From assembly GCF_000813425.1 (NCBI RefSeq), contig NZ_JWIB01000010.1, positions 186,001 to 250,000 of the forward strand: a stretch of DNA of 64,000 nt, given 5' to 3'. The translations under genes were made by a program, and so were the position numbers. Numbering within the stretch: position 1 is the first letter of the stretch; the number at the start of each line of letters is the position of its first letter. Source of the stretch: Sporosarcina sp. ZBG7A. GTDB lineage: Bacteria > Bacillota > Bacilli > Bacillales_A > Planococcaceae. Below the pieces are notes generated by a model. It was not told the origin of the DNA, made no database searches, and worked only from the letters and a program-made list of their open reading frames with translations. Positions 18,088-27,006 of the stretch are shown piece after piece.

Positions 18088-18906
18088 TCATTGAACAGAA
18101 TTAGCGATCATTATTGCACCACGAATGAGACGATAGCAATGCAACCAATCTTCATTTTTAAAACTTACCGTTAGCGGATTTCTTCGTTCATATATCGGCA
18201 ATATTTCAACCGCATCGGCATATCCTGTATTCAAAAATTCGATTTCTACTGTAAAAGGTCCTTCCATCCTAAAAGGTGTTTTACTGCGGACATCCTTCAA
18301 CGACCGCTTTGTACCTTGCCGTATTAGCAACCGAGATTCCGATGGGCTTAGATTTAACGCTGCTGTTCGGGAAATCGATTCTTTTACGATTGCCGACTCA
18401 ATTTCTGGAATAACTGCTCGTGCTTCATCCGCCAGTAAATTACAACCAGACACAAACACCGTCGGAACATGAAAATAGCCAACGACTAACGCATTTAGTC
18501 CAAATTCACCCATATCGGTGGAATTGACTTTAATCGTTTTAATGACTCTGCCACTAAACGTATGATTAAGAACTCCATTTGTTCCAGCTCTTGTATGATA
18601 GCCAACGAAAAGTACCGCATCATATTCAGCTGTGAGACCCTCCACCATGGCAAGCTTTTTGGGGGATCCCATTAACAACATTGCTTTACTATGTAACTCA
18701 TCCGGGTAAATGTTGCGCATCGTTCCGTGTGAATCATTGACTACAATTTCGTCTGCACCTGCTTCCAGTGCCCCTTCGATACACGCATTCACTTCTTCGG
18801 TCATAAGCTTACGTGCATAGTCGTGCTCTTTCCCATCACGCAACGTATGCTCTCCATGAACGACACCGGCCACGCCTTCAATATCCGCGGAAATGTAAAC
18901 CTTCAT
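18088..18906 (-). CDS. dppA: D-aminopeptidase DppA (peptidase family M55)
   Basis: A zinc-dependent D-aminopeptidase of 272 residues. In Bacillus subtilis DppA forms a large self-compartmentalised ring and removes N-terminal D-amino acids. The expected metal and catalytic residues are in place: Asp8 and Glu10 (SADIEG), His60 (NDSHG), His104 (GYHTRAG), His115 (LNHTFSG) and Glu134. Length and motif spacing match the family. It is encoded with a Dpp transporter as in B. subtilis, but here it sits near the 3' end of the operon rather than first, with a regulator-like gene between it and dppF. Confidence 0.93.
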   Translation of the reverse strand: MKVYISADIEGVAGVVHGEHTLRDGKEHDYARKLMTEEVNACIEGALEAGADEIVVNDSHGTMRNIYPDELHSKAMLLMGSPKKLAMVEGLTAEYDAVLFVGYHTRAGTNGVLNHTFSGRVIKTIKVNSTDMGEFGLNALVVGYFHVPTVFVSGCNLLADEARAVIPEIESAIVKESISRTAALNLSPSESRLLIRQGTKRSLKDVRSKTPFRMEGPFTVEIEFLNTGYADAVEILPIYERRNPLTVSFKNEDWLHCYRLIRGAIMIANSVQ

Positions 18907-18916
18907 GATCCACCTC

Positions 18917-19894
18917 TTATTCTTTTATGCCCATGAAATACTCCAGAAACGCTTCCCCTTTTTCTGAAATTCGTGTTCCTCCCCGCCCAATCCGAGCATG
19001 GATTAGTTGTTCATCCTGCATAATTTCGAGGCGTAACCGCAATTGTTGGTCAGACAGTTTTATTCCACGGAGAACCAATCGTTCCTTCACTTTTGCTCTA
19101 CCTAAAAGTTCATACGATTCTTTTCCTTCTTTATATATAGACAAAATAACAAGACTCTCATCTAGAAATCCATGGGTTTCAATTTTATTCTTAATCGGAT
19201 CAATCTCACTTAAGCTAAGTGTGAAATGAGTTTCTTTCCGATTTTCAACAGTTACTATATCAACTTGTTTAGTTCCTGTTTCGTTCTTTTTTGTAGTTGA
19301 CTTCCGTTTCAGCTCAACCGTAACTTGTGATTTGAAAAAGCGGTTCATCAGGACGATTTCAGATATAGTTGTTTTAAGTTCTGACTCAACCTGTTCGATT
19401 GTTAAAAAGTCCAGTGTTCGTGGACCGATGTCTATTACATTTTTAAACGCCGCTGGGACCAGTTCCATCTCTCCAGGTGTAACAATCCAGTCGATATCCG
19501 AAGGAACTGCATTCATAGGATCATAGGTTTTATAGTGGTGCTCATAATAAATCTTTTTTAAGGAGGTAGCCGTTTCAACTGCATGTTCGACCGTATCATT
19601 GATAATCAGGATACGTTGACCGAAGGGGAGCCCTGATAGTTTTTCTGTAGCAGCAATGTTCACTTCCCTATTTGCAACAATGACCGGACATGAAGCAGGG
19701 ATGAATGAAGCTGTTATTCCTCGTAGGACTTCCTTCGATAACAGCACCAAATCACCCTCAGCTACCGTTTCCATTGTCAATTGCTGTAGTGTAATAGGAT
19801 ATAACTCCACTTGATCACCAAAAATATCAAATAGTTGATAGGCGACGATGGTTAAATATTCTTTTTGAATCGAGATGATATGAAGTTTTTTCAT
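18917..19894 (-). CDS. Putative transcriptional regulator with PrpR_N-like sensor and C-terminal winged helix
   Basis: A 325-residue protein without an assigned name. The N-terminal 170 residues alternate strands and helices and end in DIGPRTLDFLTIEQVE. They resemble the substrate-sensing domain (PrpR_N type) of some sigma-54 regulators. The C-terminal 80 residues (LGRAKVKERLVLRGIKLS then GRGGTRISEKGEAFLEYF) look like the winged helix found in NrpR and at the start of RNase R. There is no AAA+ domain, so it is not a sigma-54 activator. The start is set by the arrangement TAAcATG directly behind dppF, which implies translational coupling; longer starts would overlap dppF. It probably regulates the dpp operon in response to an imported peptide or amino acid, which is inference. 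Confidence 0.6.
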   Translation of the reverse strand: MKKLHIISIQKEYLTIVAYQLFDIFGDQVELYPITLQQLTMETVAEGDLVLLSKEVLRGITASFIPASCPVIVANREVNIAATEKLSGLPFGQRILIINDTVEHAVETATSLKKIYYEHHYKTYDPMNAVPSDIDWIVTPGEMELVPAAFKNVIDIGPRTLDFLTIEQVESELKTTISEIVLMNRFFKSQVTVELKRKSTTKKNETGTKQVDIVTVENRKETHFTLSLSEIDPIKNKIETHGFLDESLVILSIYKEGKESYELLGRAKVKERLVLRGIKLSDQQLRLRLEIMQDEQLIHARIGRGGTRISEKGEAFLEYFMGIKE

Positions 19895-19895
19895 G

Positions 19896-20876
19896 TTAAT
19901 TAATCTCAAGCTCCTCAGCATAGTGGCATGCCACGTAATGTCCGGACTCTAGTTCTCGGAATTCCGGCACTTGAATTTTACACGTTTCTTGAGCAAATGG
20001 ACAGCGCGTATGGAACGTACAGCCAGGCGGAGGGTTCGCCGGACTTGGAATATCGCCTTTTAAAATGATTCGTTCTCGCTTGACCGTAGGATCAGGTATT
20101 GGAACCGCGCTCAGTAGAGCTTTCGTATAGGGATGTAATGGTTTACCAAAAAGTTCGTCGCGCGTAGCCAGTTCAACTAGTCGGCCTAAATACATCACTC
20201 CAACCCGATCGGAAATGTGCTCAACGACACTTAAATCGTGGGCGATGAAGACATATGTCAAACCAAATTCCTCTTGTAGATCCTTCATCAGATTCAGTAC
20301 TTGAGATTGAATCGACACATCCAATGCAGAGACGGGTTCGTCGGCAATAATTAGCTTCGGATTCACGGCCAGTGCCCGTGCAATCCCGATGCGTTGACGC
20401 TGTCCTCCACTAAATTCGTGGGGATATCGATCCGCATGGTATTTATTAAGCCCAACCACTTCTAGCAGCTCCGTGACACGTTGATTACGATTTCCCTTGT
20501 TAAAATTATGCACAATGAGGGGTTCTTCAAGAATTTCTTTGATCGTCAGTCTAGGATTCAGGGATGCGTATGGGTCTTGAAAGACCATCTGGAATTCTTT
20601 ACGTAACGGACGGATCTGGTCATCCGTCATATCAGTAATATCTTGCCCTTCGAAGATCACTTTACCTTCCGTGATATCGAGTAATTTCATAATCATTCGA
20701 CCCGTCGTAGACTTCCCACATCCGCTCTCACCGACGATACTCAGTGTTTCACCTTTGTTCACAGTAAATGAAACACCGTCTACCGCTTTAACGAATTCTT
20801 TCTTTCTACTGAATAGCTTTGAAGGTATGGGAAAATATTTTTTAACGTTCTGAACTTCCAACAAGGTTTGGTTCAT
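19896..20876 (-). CDS. dppF: Dipeptide ABC transporter ATPase, DppF-like
   Basis: One of two ATPases energising the Dpp peptide importer. Walker A GESGCGKST, signature SGGQRQRIGIARAL, Walker B LIIADEPVSALD and the H-loop (FIAHDLS) are all present. The C-terminal oligopeptide-transporter extension keeps four cysteines (GCTFHTRCPFAQETC and VACHY), the pattern proposed or shown to bind an iron-sulfur cluster in related Dpp ATPases. The start at MNQTLLEVQ is preferred, since AGGAGGT lies 8 nt upstream. The gene overlaps the end of dppD by 35 bp and its own stop is 1 nt before the regulator start, so the three genes are translationally linked. Confidence 0.93.
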   Translation of the reverse strand: MNQTLLEVQNVKKYFPIPSKLFSRKKEFVKAVDGVSFTVNKGETLSIVGESGCGKSTTGRMIMKLLDITEGKVIFEGQDITDMTDDQIRPLRKEFQMVFQDPYASLNPRLTIKEILEEPLIVHNFNKGNRNQRVTELLEVVGLNKYHADRYPHEFSGGQRQRIGIARALAVNPKLIIADEPVSALDVSIQSQVLNLMKDLQEEFGLTYVFIAHDLSVVEHISDRVGVMYLGRLVELATRDELFGKPLHPYTKALLSAVPIPDPTVKRERIILKGDIPSPANPPPGCTFHTRCPFAQETCKIQVPEFRELESGHYVACHYAEELEIN

Positions 20877-21855
20877 CTGTCGGCACCTCCTCATACAACC
20901 AGCAGCGTACAGAATGATTATCCGTCAACTTATCAAATGACGGTTCTTTGTCCCAGCAGACGTCCATCGCATGTGGACATCTCGGAGCAAATTTGCAGCC
21001 CATCGGCATATGTGCTGGAATTGGAACATTTCCTGGAATCGAAGAGAGTCGTTCGACACGATCACCAATTTTAGGAATAGATTCCAGCAGCCCTTGTGTG
21101 TAAGGGTGTTTCGGATTGGTGAAAATAGATACGACGTCGCTTTCTTCGACAGCCCTGCCACCATACATGACTACGACACGGTCACACATTTCAGCCACCA
21201 CACCCAAGTCATGGGTGATCAGTAATATTGCTGTATCTGTCGTTGTTGTCAAACTCTTCATCAGCTCCAGAATCTGCGCCTGAATCGTTACATCTAACGC
21301 AGTCGTCGGTTCATCCGCAATGAGTACCTTCGGATTGCACGCCATCGCCATGGCAATCATCACGCGCTGTCTCATCCCACCTGAAAGCTGATGGGGAAAT
21401 TCAAATACGATTTTTTCCGGCCTTGAAATTCCTACTGCTGTCAACATTTGAATGGAACGCTCACGTGCCGCTTTTTTCGATAGTTTCATATGCAGAATGA
21501 TCGATTCTTCCAATTGACGCCCGATTTTATAAACAGGATTCAATGACGTCATCGGCTCCTGAAAGATCATCGCGATTTCATTTCCACGGATTTTCCTCAT
21601 TTCACGTTCGCTGATTTTAGTCAAATCCCGACCTTCGTAAAAAATTTCGCCACCTGCAATTTTTCCTGGAGTATCTTTCAACAGTCTCATGATGGAAAGT
21701 GATGTGACGCTCTTTCCGCTTCCAGATTCGCCTACAATGCCTAATGTCTCACCTTTGCCCACTTCAAACGATACACCATCCACTGCTTTGACAACCCCAG
21801 CATCGCTAGTGAAGTGTGTCTGCAGATTTCTCACCTGAAGAACCTTCTCTTCCAT
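20842..21855 (-). CDS. dppD: Dipeptide ABC transporter ATPase, DppD-like
   Basis: The partner ATPase of DppF, 337 residues. Walker A GESGSGKSV, signature LSGGMRQRVMIAMAMA, Walker B VLIADEPTTALD and the H-loop LITHDLG are intact. The C-terminal extension carries GCKFAPRCPHAMDVC and later SVRCWLY, again a four-cysteine pattern. Start ATG with AGGAGG 8 nt upstream. It sits 26 bp behind dppC in the operon, in the same direction. Confidence 0.94.
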   Translation of the reverse strand: MEEKVLQVRNLQTHFTSDAGVVKAVDGVSFEVGKGETLGIVGESGSGKSVTSLSIMRLLKDTPGKIAGGEIFYEGRDLTKISEREMRKIRGNEIAMIFQEPMTSLNPVYKIGRQLEESIILHMKLSKKAARERSIQMLTAVGISRPEKIVFEFPHQLSGGMRQRVMIAMAMACNPKVLIADEPTTALDVTIQAQILELMKSLTTTTDTAILLITHDLGVVAEMCDRVVVMYGGRAVEESDVVSIFTNPKHPYTQGLLESIPKIGDRVERLSSIPGNVPIPAHMPMGCKFAPRCPHAMDVCWDKEPSFDKLTDNHSVRCWLYEEVPTDEPNLVGSSER

Positions 21856-21881
21856 TCTATGCTCCTCCTTTCAACCTATTA

Positions 21882-22787
21882 TTACTCTTTAATCTTTGGA
21901 TCAAGTGCATCTCTAAGGCCATCACCTAGCAAGTTGAACGCTAGTACAGTTACGAAAATTGCAATCCCTGGAAATATTGTTACGTGAGGGGCAATATTTA
22001 AATAATCACGACCACCGCTCAACATCGCGCCCCATTCCGGTGAAGGTGGCTGTGCGCCAAGTCCTAGGAAGCTTAAACTTGCAGCAGTTAAAATTGCCGA
22101 ACCGATTCTCATTGTGAAATAGACGATGATACTTGAAACGGTACCAGGAAAAATGTGCTTCCAAATAATTCGTTTTGGTCTTGTGCCAATAGATTTCGTA
22201 GCTTCGATATATAGTGTGGATTTCACTGCGAGCGTTGAACTTCGGACAATACGTGCAAACATCGGTACACTGAAAATCGCAACGGCAATAATGACATTGC
22301 CAAGGCCCGGCCCGAGAATAGCGATAATACCAATCGCCAGCAAAATTCCAGGAAACGCCAGCAGAACATCGCAAATCCGCATAATAATTGAGTCAATCCG
22401 TTTGCCATAATATCCGGCAACAATACCGAGAAAAGTGCCACCGATTGCTCCGAGCAATACAGAGGTCAGCCCCACATAAAGGGAAATCTGAGTTCCAGCT
22501 AGCACCCTGCTAAAAATATCCCTGCCATATGCATCTGTTCCTGCCCAGTGCTCGGCAGAAGGACCAGACAACACGTTTTCATAATCCGGTTCCGTAATGT
22601 CATATGGAGTTATGAATGGCCCTATAAATGCGAGCAAAATGAGTGCGACAACAAAGAAAAACGCGACAAACGCCAGTTTTTGCTTCTTGAACTTTCTCCA
22701 GAACTCAGAAAATGGTGTTTTAGATGGAATATTCTCTAAGGTCTGTTGATAGTAGGCTTCTTTGTTCGATAACTTGAGTTCTACCAC
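21882..22787 (-). CDS. dppC: Dipeptide ABC transporter permease, DppC-like
   Basis: A membrane permease of 301 residues with about six helices. The N-terminal extension before the first helix and the ATPase-contact loop ([20 protein letters not shown], the EAA motif) are typical of DppC/OppC. It pairs with DppB at 22799-23719, 11 bp upstream. The start is GTG, preceded by AGGAGGGG, and no ATG is available nearby. It transports di- or oligopeptides; the exact ligand is set by the binding protein DppE. Confidence 0.94.
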   Translation of the reverse strand: MVELKLSNKEAYYQQTLENIPSKTPFSEFWRKFKKQKLAFVAFFFVVALILLAFIGPFITPYDITEPDYENVLSGPSAEHWAGTDAYGRDIFSRVLAGTQISLYVGLTSVLLGAIGGTFLGIVAGYYGKRIDSIIMRICDVLLAFPGILLAIGIIAILGPGLGNVIIAVAIFSVPMFARIVRSSTLAVKSTLYIEATKSIGTRPKRIIWKHIFPGTVSSIIVYFTMRIGSAILTAASLSFLGLGAQPPSPEWGAMLSGGRDYLNIAPHVTIFPGIAIFVTVLAFNLLGDGLRDALDPKIKE

Positions 22788-22798
22788 AAAATCCCCTC

Positions 22799-23719
22799 CT
22801 ATTCATAACGAATTTGCGGATTCAAAATTCCATAGAGCAAGTCAACTACTAAGTTAATGAGGATGAATTCCAGCGCAAAAATCAGCATTTCAGCTTGAAT
22901 AACCGGATAATCCCGATACGCGACTGAATCGATTAATAGCTTGCCTAGTCCCGGCCAACTAAAAACGGATTCAATAACAACTGATCCACCAAGTAGAAAT
23001 CCAAACTGTAGCCCCGTCATTGTGACGACCGGAATCATTGCATTCCGTAATCCATGTCCCCATGTAATTCTTCGTTCGTTTAATCCCTTAGAGCGACCTG
23101 TTCGAATATAATCTTCTTTCAAAACATCCATTAGAGAGGACCTCGTGAAACGGGCAACAACTGCCGCCACTCCTGTCCCTAATGTGAATGCAGGCAAAAT
23201 ATAGCTTTTCCATGAGTCCATACCACCGCTCGGCAGCCAGCCTAATGTAACAGCAAACAATTGAATGAGCATGAGTCCGAGCCAGAAAGATGGTAAAGAC
23301 AATCCTGATACGGCTCCAAACATCCCTAAATAATCTTGCCACTTATTTCGCTTTGTCGCGGATACCACCCCGATGATCAGTCCTGCAACTACTGCCCATG
23401 ACATACTCCATACTGTTAGCCAGAAGGTCGGCATGAAGCGTTCTCCTATTTCGTAGCTGACATCGCGATTGGTCTTCAATGACTTTCCGAAATCGCCTTG
23501 AAACAAGTTTTTCATGTACGTGATGTATTGTTCTGTTATGGGTTTATCGAGACCTAATTCTTTACGGACGAGTTCCACATCTTCAATGGTAGCATCCTCT
23601 CCTGCCACAAGCCTGGCAGGATCTCCAGGAATCATATGTACAAAAAGGAAGATAAAGATGGAAACCAATATGAGAATGGGTATGATCTGCAGCAATCGTT
23701 TTCCGAGAAATCGTAACAT
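22799..23719 (-). CDS. dppB: Dipeptide ABC transporter permease, DppB-like
   Basis: A membrane permease of 306 residues. It opens with [24 protein letters not shown], the usual first helix of DppB/OppB, followed by the long external segment with GDPARLVAG, five further helices and the EAA loop [22 protein letters not shown]. The length is normal. It forms the channel with DppC. An attenuator-like hairpin lies between it and the highly expressed binding-protein gene dppE. Confidence 0.94.
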   Translation of the reverse strand: MLRFLGKRLLQIIPILILVSIFIFLFVHMIPGDPARLVAGEDATIEDVELVRKELGLDKPITEQYITYMKNLFQGDFGKSLKTNRDVSYEIGERFMPTFWLTVWSMSWAVVAGLIIGVVSATKRNKWQDYLGMFGAVSGLSLPSFWLGLMLIQLFAVTLGWLPSGGMDSWKSYILPAFTLGTGVAAVVARFTRSSLMDVLKEDYIRTGRSKGLNERRITWGHGLRNAMIPVVTMTGLQFGFLLGGSVVIESVFSWPGLGKLLIDSVAYRDYPVIQAEMLIFALEFILINLVVDLLYGILNPQIRYE

Positions 23720-23740
23720 TCGTAAGCCCCCTTTAGATAA

Positions 23741-23771
23741 AGAAGGAGCGCTTTAAAATCCAGCGCCCCTG
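23741..23771 (-). terminator. Attenuator-like hairpin between dppE and dppB
   Basis: On the minus strand GGGGCGCT and AGCGCTCC form a short GC-rich stem, followed by TTCTTTATC. It lies within the operon after the binding-protein gene, where partial terminators often lower expression of the downstream permeases. It is only a weak terminator by sequence. Confidence 0.5.
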
Positions 23772-23781
23772 TATCCATCTC

Positions 23782-25377
23782 TTACTCAATTTCAGCTTCA
23801 GAAACACTTAACGAGCCATCAGGCAACAGATAAACACCCTTTAGATAATTTTTCTTTCCCGCCAACGTGTTATCAGCTGATAAGAATACCCACGGTGCAT
23901 CCTCCCAAAGTAGCTTTTGGACGTCCGCATACGCTTCTGCACGCTTATTTTCGTCAGCAGTCTGTAATCCTGCGCTGATCAATTTGTTCGCTTCATCATT
24001 GTCATAATAAGAAACGTTATAAGATTTTGGTGGGAATGCATCTGCTCCGCCTAGCAATGGGCGAATCCCCCAGTCTGCATCTCCCGTCGATGGTGACCAA
24101 CCGCCATAATACAATTCAAGTTCAGCATCTTCAGCGTTTTGAACGGACCAGATTTTGTCCGACAATGTACCTGATTCCATTGGTACCACTTCAACTTCAA
24201 TACCAACCGCTGCGAGCTGCTGTTGCAGGAATTCCATTGCTTTAACTGTGCTTGAGCTATTTCCACCCCACAGTTTCGCTTTCATCCCTTCCTTAACTCC
24301 CGCTTCCTTCAAGAGTTCTTTTGCTTTTTCAAGATTAAATTCATACAGCTCTTGCTGTGAATAGAACTGTACGTCCGGTGCAATAACGGAGTCTAGTTTT
24401 TCTCCTTGACCGTTCATGACAACTTTGATGAATGCATCTTTATTAATCGCGTAATTCAAAGCTTGGCGAACTTTCACATCGTCATAAGGCTTTTTCATCG
24501 TATTCATCGCCATATAGCGGACAACAATGGATGGTTTGCTGTCGACTTCAATACCGTCCTTGCCATTTACTCCTTCCACTTGTTCAGTCGGCACTGGGTA
24601 GATGAAGTCCGCTTCTCCTGTTTGAAGCATTGCGATACGTGATCCGTTCTCTGAAACCGGTTTAAATGTAATAGAATCGACTTTTGGGAACCCTTCATTC
24701 CAATAATCATCATTCTTCACGATTTTCAATCCTTCACTAGGTTTCCATTCAACAAACTTGAATGGCCCTGTGCCGACAGGGTTTTTACCAACCTCGTCTC
24801 CAAACTCTTCAAGTGCTTTCGGGCTGTGGATCAAAGCTGCTGGATGCGCAAATGTATTGATCATTGCACCGAATGGTTCAGACAAAGTGAATTTCACTTC
24901 GTAGTCACTTATAACTTCCGTCGATTTGATCAATGCGAAAAGACTGTGACGCTTTAAGCCACTATCTGGATCAGCCAGTCGGTCGAAGTTCACTTTAACT
25001 GCCTCTGCATTAAAGTCAGTACCATCATGGAATTTCACATTTTCACGAAGCTTAAACGTGAACTCGGTTGCTTCATCATTCGCCTTATATTCTTCAGCAA
25101 GCAATGGAACAACTGTCATTTTCTCATCAAACCCTAGAAGACCTTCCATCATTGTTTTTTCAGCAGAGTTTGAAAGCGTATCATTCGTGTCATGTGGATC
25201 AAGTGTCGTAAAGTTATCCGCGACCGCGATCACTAAGTCTTTACCTTCTTTTGTCGCCCTTTTTCCATCGCCTTCTTTTTCTGCAGTCCCCTCTTTTGAT
25301 CCAGAGTCGCTGCATCCCGCTAACACAAGCAACAAGACTAATACAAATGCCGATAGCCAACCGTAGGTCTTCTTCAT
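23782..25377 (-). CDS. dppE: Peptide-binding lipoprotein DppE-like (SBP family 5)
   Basis: An extracellular lipoprotein of 531 residues that captures peptides for the Dpp importer. The signal peptide ends in the lipobox VLAGC (about residue 22), followed by a charged low-complexity linker. Family-5 signatures are visible: FKLRENVKFHDGTDFNAEAVKVNFDRL, VGTGPFKFVEW and the VRQALNYAINKDAF hinge segment. GGGGAG precedes the ATG. It lies between asparaginase and dppB. The homologous operon in Bacillus subtilis imports dipeptides, and the association with D-aminopeptidase here suggests peptides that contain D-residues. Confidence 0.94.
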   Translation of the reverse strand: MKKTYGWLSAFVLVLLLVLAGCSDSGSKEGTAEKEGDGKRATKEGKDLVIAVADNFTTLDPHDTNDTLSNSAEKTMMEGLLGFDEKMTVVPLLAEEYKANDEATEFTFKLRENVKFHDGTDFNAEAVKVNFDRLADPDSGLKRHSLFALIKSTEVISDYEVKFTLSEPFGAMINTFAHPAALIHSPKALEEFGDEVGKNPVGTGPFKFVEWKPSEGLKIVKNDDYWNEGFPKVDSITFKPVSENGSRIAMLQTGEADFIYPVPTEQVEGVNGKDGIEVDSKPSIVVRYMAMNTMKKPYDDVKVRQALNYAINKDAFIKVVMNGQGEKLDSVIAPDVQFYSQQELYEFNLEKAKELLKEAGVKEGMKAKLWGGNSSSTVKAMEFLQQQLAAVGIEVEVVPMESGTLSDKIWSVQNAEDAELELYYGGWSPSTGDADWGIRPLLGGADAFPPKSYNVSYYDNDEANKLISAGLQTADENKRAEAYADVQKLLWEDAPWVFLSADNTLAGKKNYLKGVYLLPDGSLSVSEAEIE

Positions 25378-25417
25378 CTTCTTCTCCCCTTTTTGTTAGA
25401 CTCGTTTATGATAAAAT

Positions 25418-26431
25418 TCATGAAGCACTTTTCATCGTAAACACAGGTTTCAAGTGACCAATTATTTCATCACGAGCATTTTTCAGAGCGGGCTCATGGT
25501 AGGAAGCCAACTGTTTTAATTGTTCATCCGTCAGCAATTCCAGCTGTTTAAGTACTTCTACAGCCACTGGATATACCGCTCTACCATTTCCGTCTTCGAT
25601 CTTAATCGCAATCCCTAATCCCGTTTCAAGATCCCCTATACAATAGACGCCTTCTGCTCCGGCTTTCCCAAACATTCTCCCATCCATGACTTTCATGAAG
25701 TCGGTACAAAAACGATCCGTACCACCTACCATTTCAGGCTCAGCCATCATGGAGGAAGTCACCCTTTCAATCGCTTGCTTCCGTTTTTCAGGGAAGTTTT
25801 CTGGGTTCGCCATTTTTGCAAAGCTAAGTGCCAATCTTACAAGCGGGATTCCGTGTACAGGAACCCCACACCCATCGATGCCAATTTCAATTTCTTCAAC
25901 TGGGACTTCTGACAAGTCACTGATTACTTCAAGAATACGTTGCTGTACTGGATGTTCTAATTGGTAATAATCCTCTGTCGATTCATTCATATACTTGGCA
26001 GTTGTCAACATCCCGCTGTGTTTACCTGAGCAGTTATTGTAAACAGGTGTAATCGGGGTATTCGTTTTAATTACGTTTTCATATGATTCAGTCCATCTCG
26101 GTGGATGTGTCCCACATTTCAGATCATCTACTTCGAGTTCCAGACGGGTCAGAATGTCTTTCACTCTGATTGTATGCTGGTCTTCACCGTTATGAGAAGC
26201 ACAGGCAAGTGAAATGTCAGCAGCTTGTAACCCGTAGTGATTTGCAGCACCTGTTTCAATAATTGGAATGGCTTGAAGTGGCTTCATGGAGGATCGTGCA
26301 AATGTATGGCGATTTGGATCTCCACAACTGTAGATCAACTTTCCATTCCAATCGACCACAGCAATATGTCCGTTGTGTCCGCTTTCCATATATCCTCCCC
26401 GAACTACGTCTACTAATCGTTCAGCTGTCAC
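25418..26431 (-). CDS. Asparaginase II family protein
   Basis: A 337-residue protein of the asparaginase_II family (PF06089 type), unrelated in fold to the classical bacterial L-asparaginases. Typical segments are YMESGHNGHIAVVD, FARSSMKPLQA (a likely Ser-x-x-Lys catalytic pair), ACASHNGE and NCSGKHSGML. It should hydrolyse asparagine or a related amide in the cytosol. The start is GTG with GGAGAG upstream. First gene of the dpp operon, 40 bp before dppE. Its product may act on amides released from imported peptides. No clear promoter consensus was found in the AT-rich 170 bp upstream. Confidence 0.88.
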   Translation of the reverse strand: MTAERLVDVVRGGYMESGHNGHIAVVDWNGKLIYSCGDPNRHTFARSSMKPLQAIPIIETGAANHYGLQAADISLACASHNGEDQHTIRVKDILTRLELEVDDLKCGTHPPRWTESYENVIKTNTPITPVYNNCSGKHSGMLTTAKYMNESTEDYYQLEHPVQQRILEVISDLSEVPVEEIEIGIDGCGVPVHGIPLVRLALSFAKMANPENFPEKRKQAIERVTSSMMAEPEMVGGTDRFCTDFMKVMDGRMFGKAGAEGVYCIGDLETGLGIAIKIEDGNGRAVYPVAVEVLKQLELLTDEQLKQLASYHEPALKNARDEIIGHLKPVFTMKSAS

Positions 26432-26599
26432 ATTACCACTCTCCTACTATTCTATATTTTCTAATACTTTACATCATGTTAAATCACAATACAACACTAT
26501 ATTCTAAATTAAATCTTATTATTTTAAATATATGTTTAAATGCGTTCTTTTAGGTTATCGAATTCCGTTTGATTAAGTGACTGGGAATGGAGCTTGCAG

Positions 26600-26646
26600 G
26601 AAACAAAAATAGCTGGCTACAGGTTTTCTTTCCTGTAGCCAGCTAT
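26600..26646 (-). terminator. Terminator after the small PepSY gene
   Basis: A perfect 15-bp stem ATAGCTGGCTACAGG/CCTGTAGCCAGCTAT has an 8-nt loop, followed on the minus strand by TTTTTGTTT. It lies 15 bp beyond the PepSY stop codon. Confidence 0.92.
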
Positions 26647-26660
26647 TCTCATGATTTTCA

Positions 26661-26918
26661 TTAATCGAGTTTCACTTTTAACACTTTACCTGAATTCGCA
26701 TCCACTTTTACTTCAAACTTCTGTCCATCACGTGTACGGATTTTGATCTCATAGATTACTGATCCGTGATCATATTCCAATTCCGATTTCACAACGTGGC
26801 CTGGCACCTGTTGTAAGGCAATCATCATTGCTTCCTCGATAGAAATCACACGATACTGAGGATTTTGCCAATGGTTTTCCCAATGCTGATTCGGGGCCAT
26901 CCAATTCTGATTCGTCAA
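26661..26918 (-). CDS. Small PepSY-domain protein
   Basis: An 85-residue protein consisting of an N-terminal Asn/Gln/Trp-rich stretch (about 1-25) and one PepSY domain (about 26-85), recognisable by SIEEAMMIALQQVPGHVVKSELE and VKVDANSGKVLKVK. No signal peptide is evident. PepSY domains are often peptidase inhibitors or propeptide-like modules; the role of this single-domain form is unknown. The start is TTG with a strong GGAGGAG 5 nt upstream. It has its own terminator. Confidence 0.8.
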   Translation of the reverse strand: MTNQNWMAPNQHWENHWQNPQYRVISIEEAMMIALQQVPGHVVKSELEYDHGSVIYEIKIRTRDGQKFEVKVDANSGKVLKVKLD

Positions 26919-27006
26919 TCTATCTCCTCCAGTTCCCGTTCTCTATGACAGTGTATTCATAGTTGGGCAATGTGTGAGGAGGTGTAATTCAAAATATAGG
27001 TATGCT

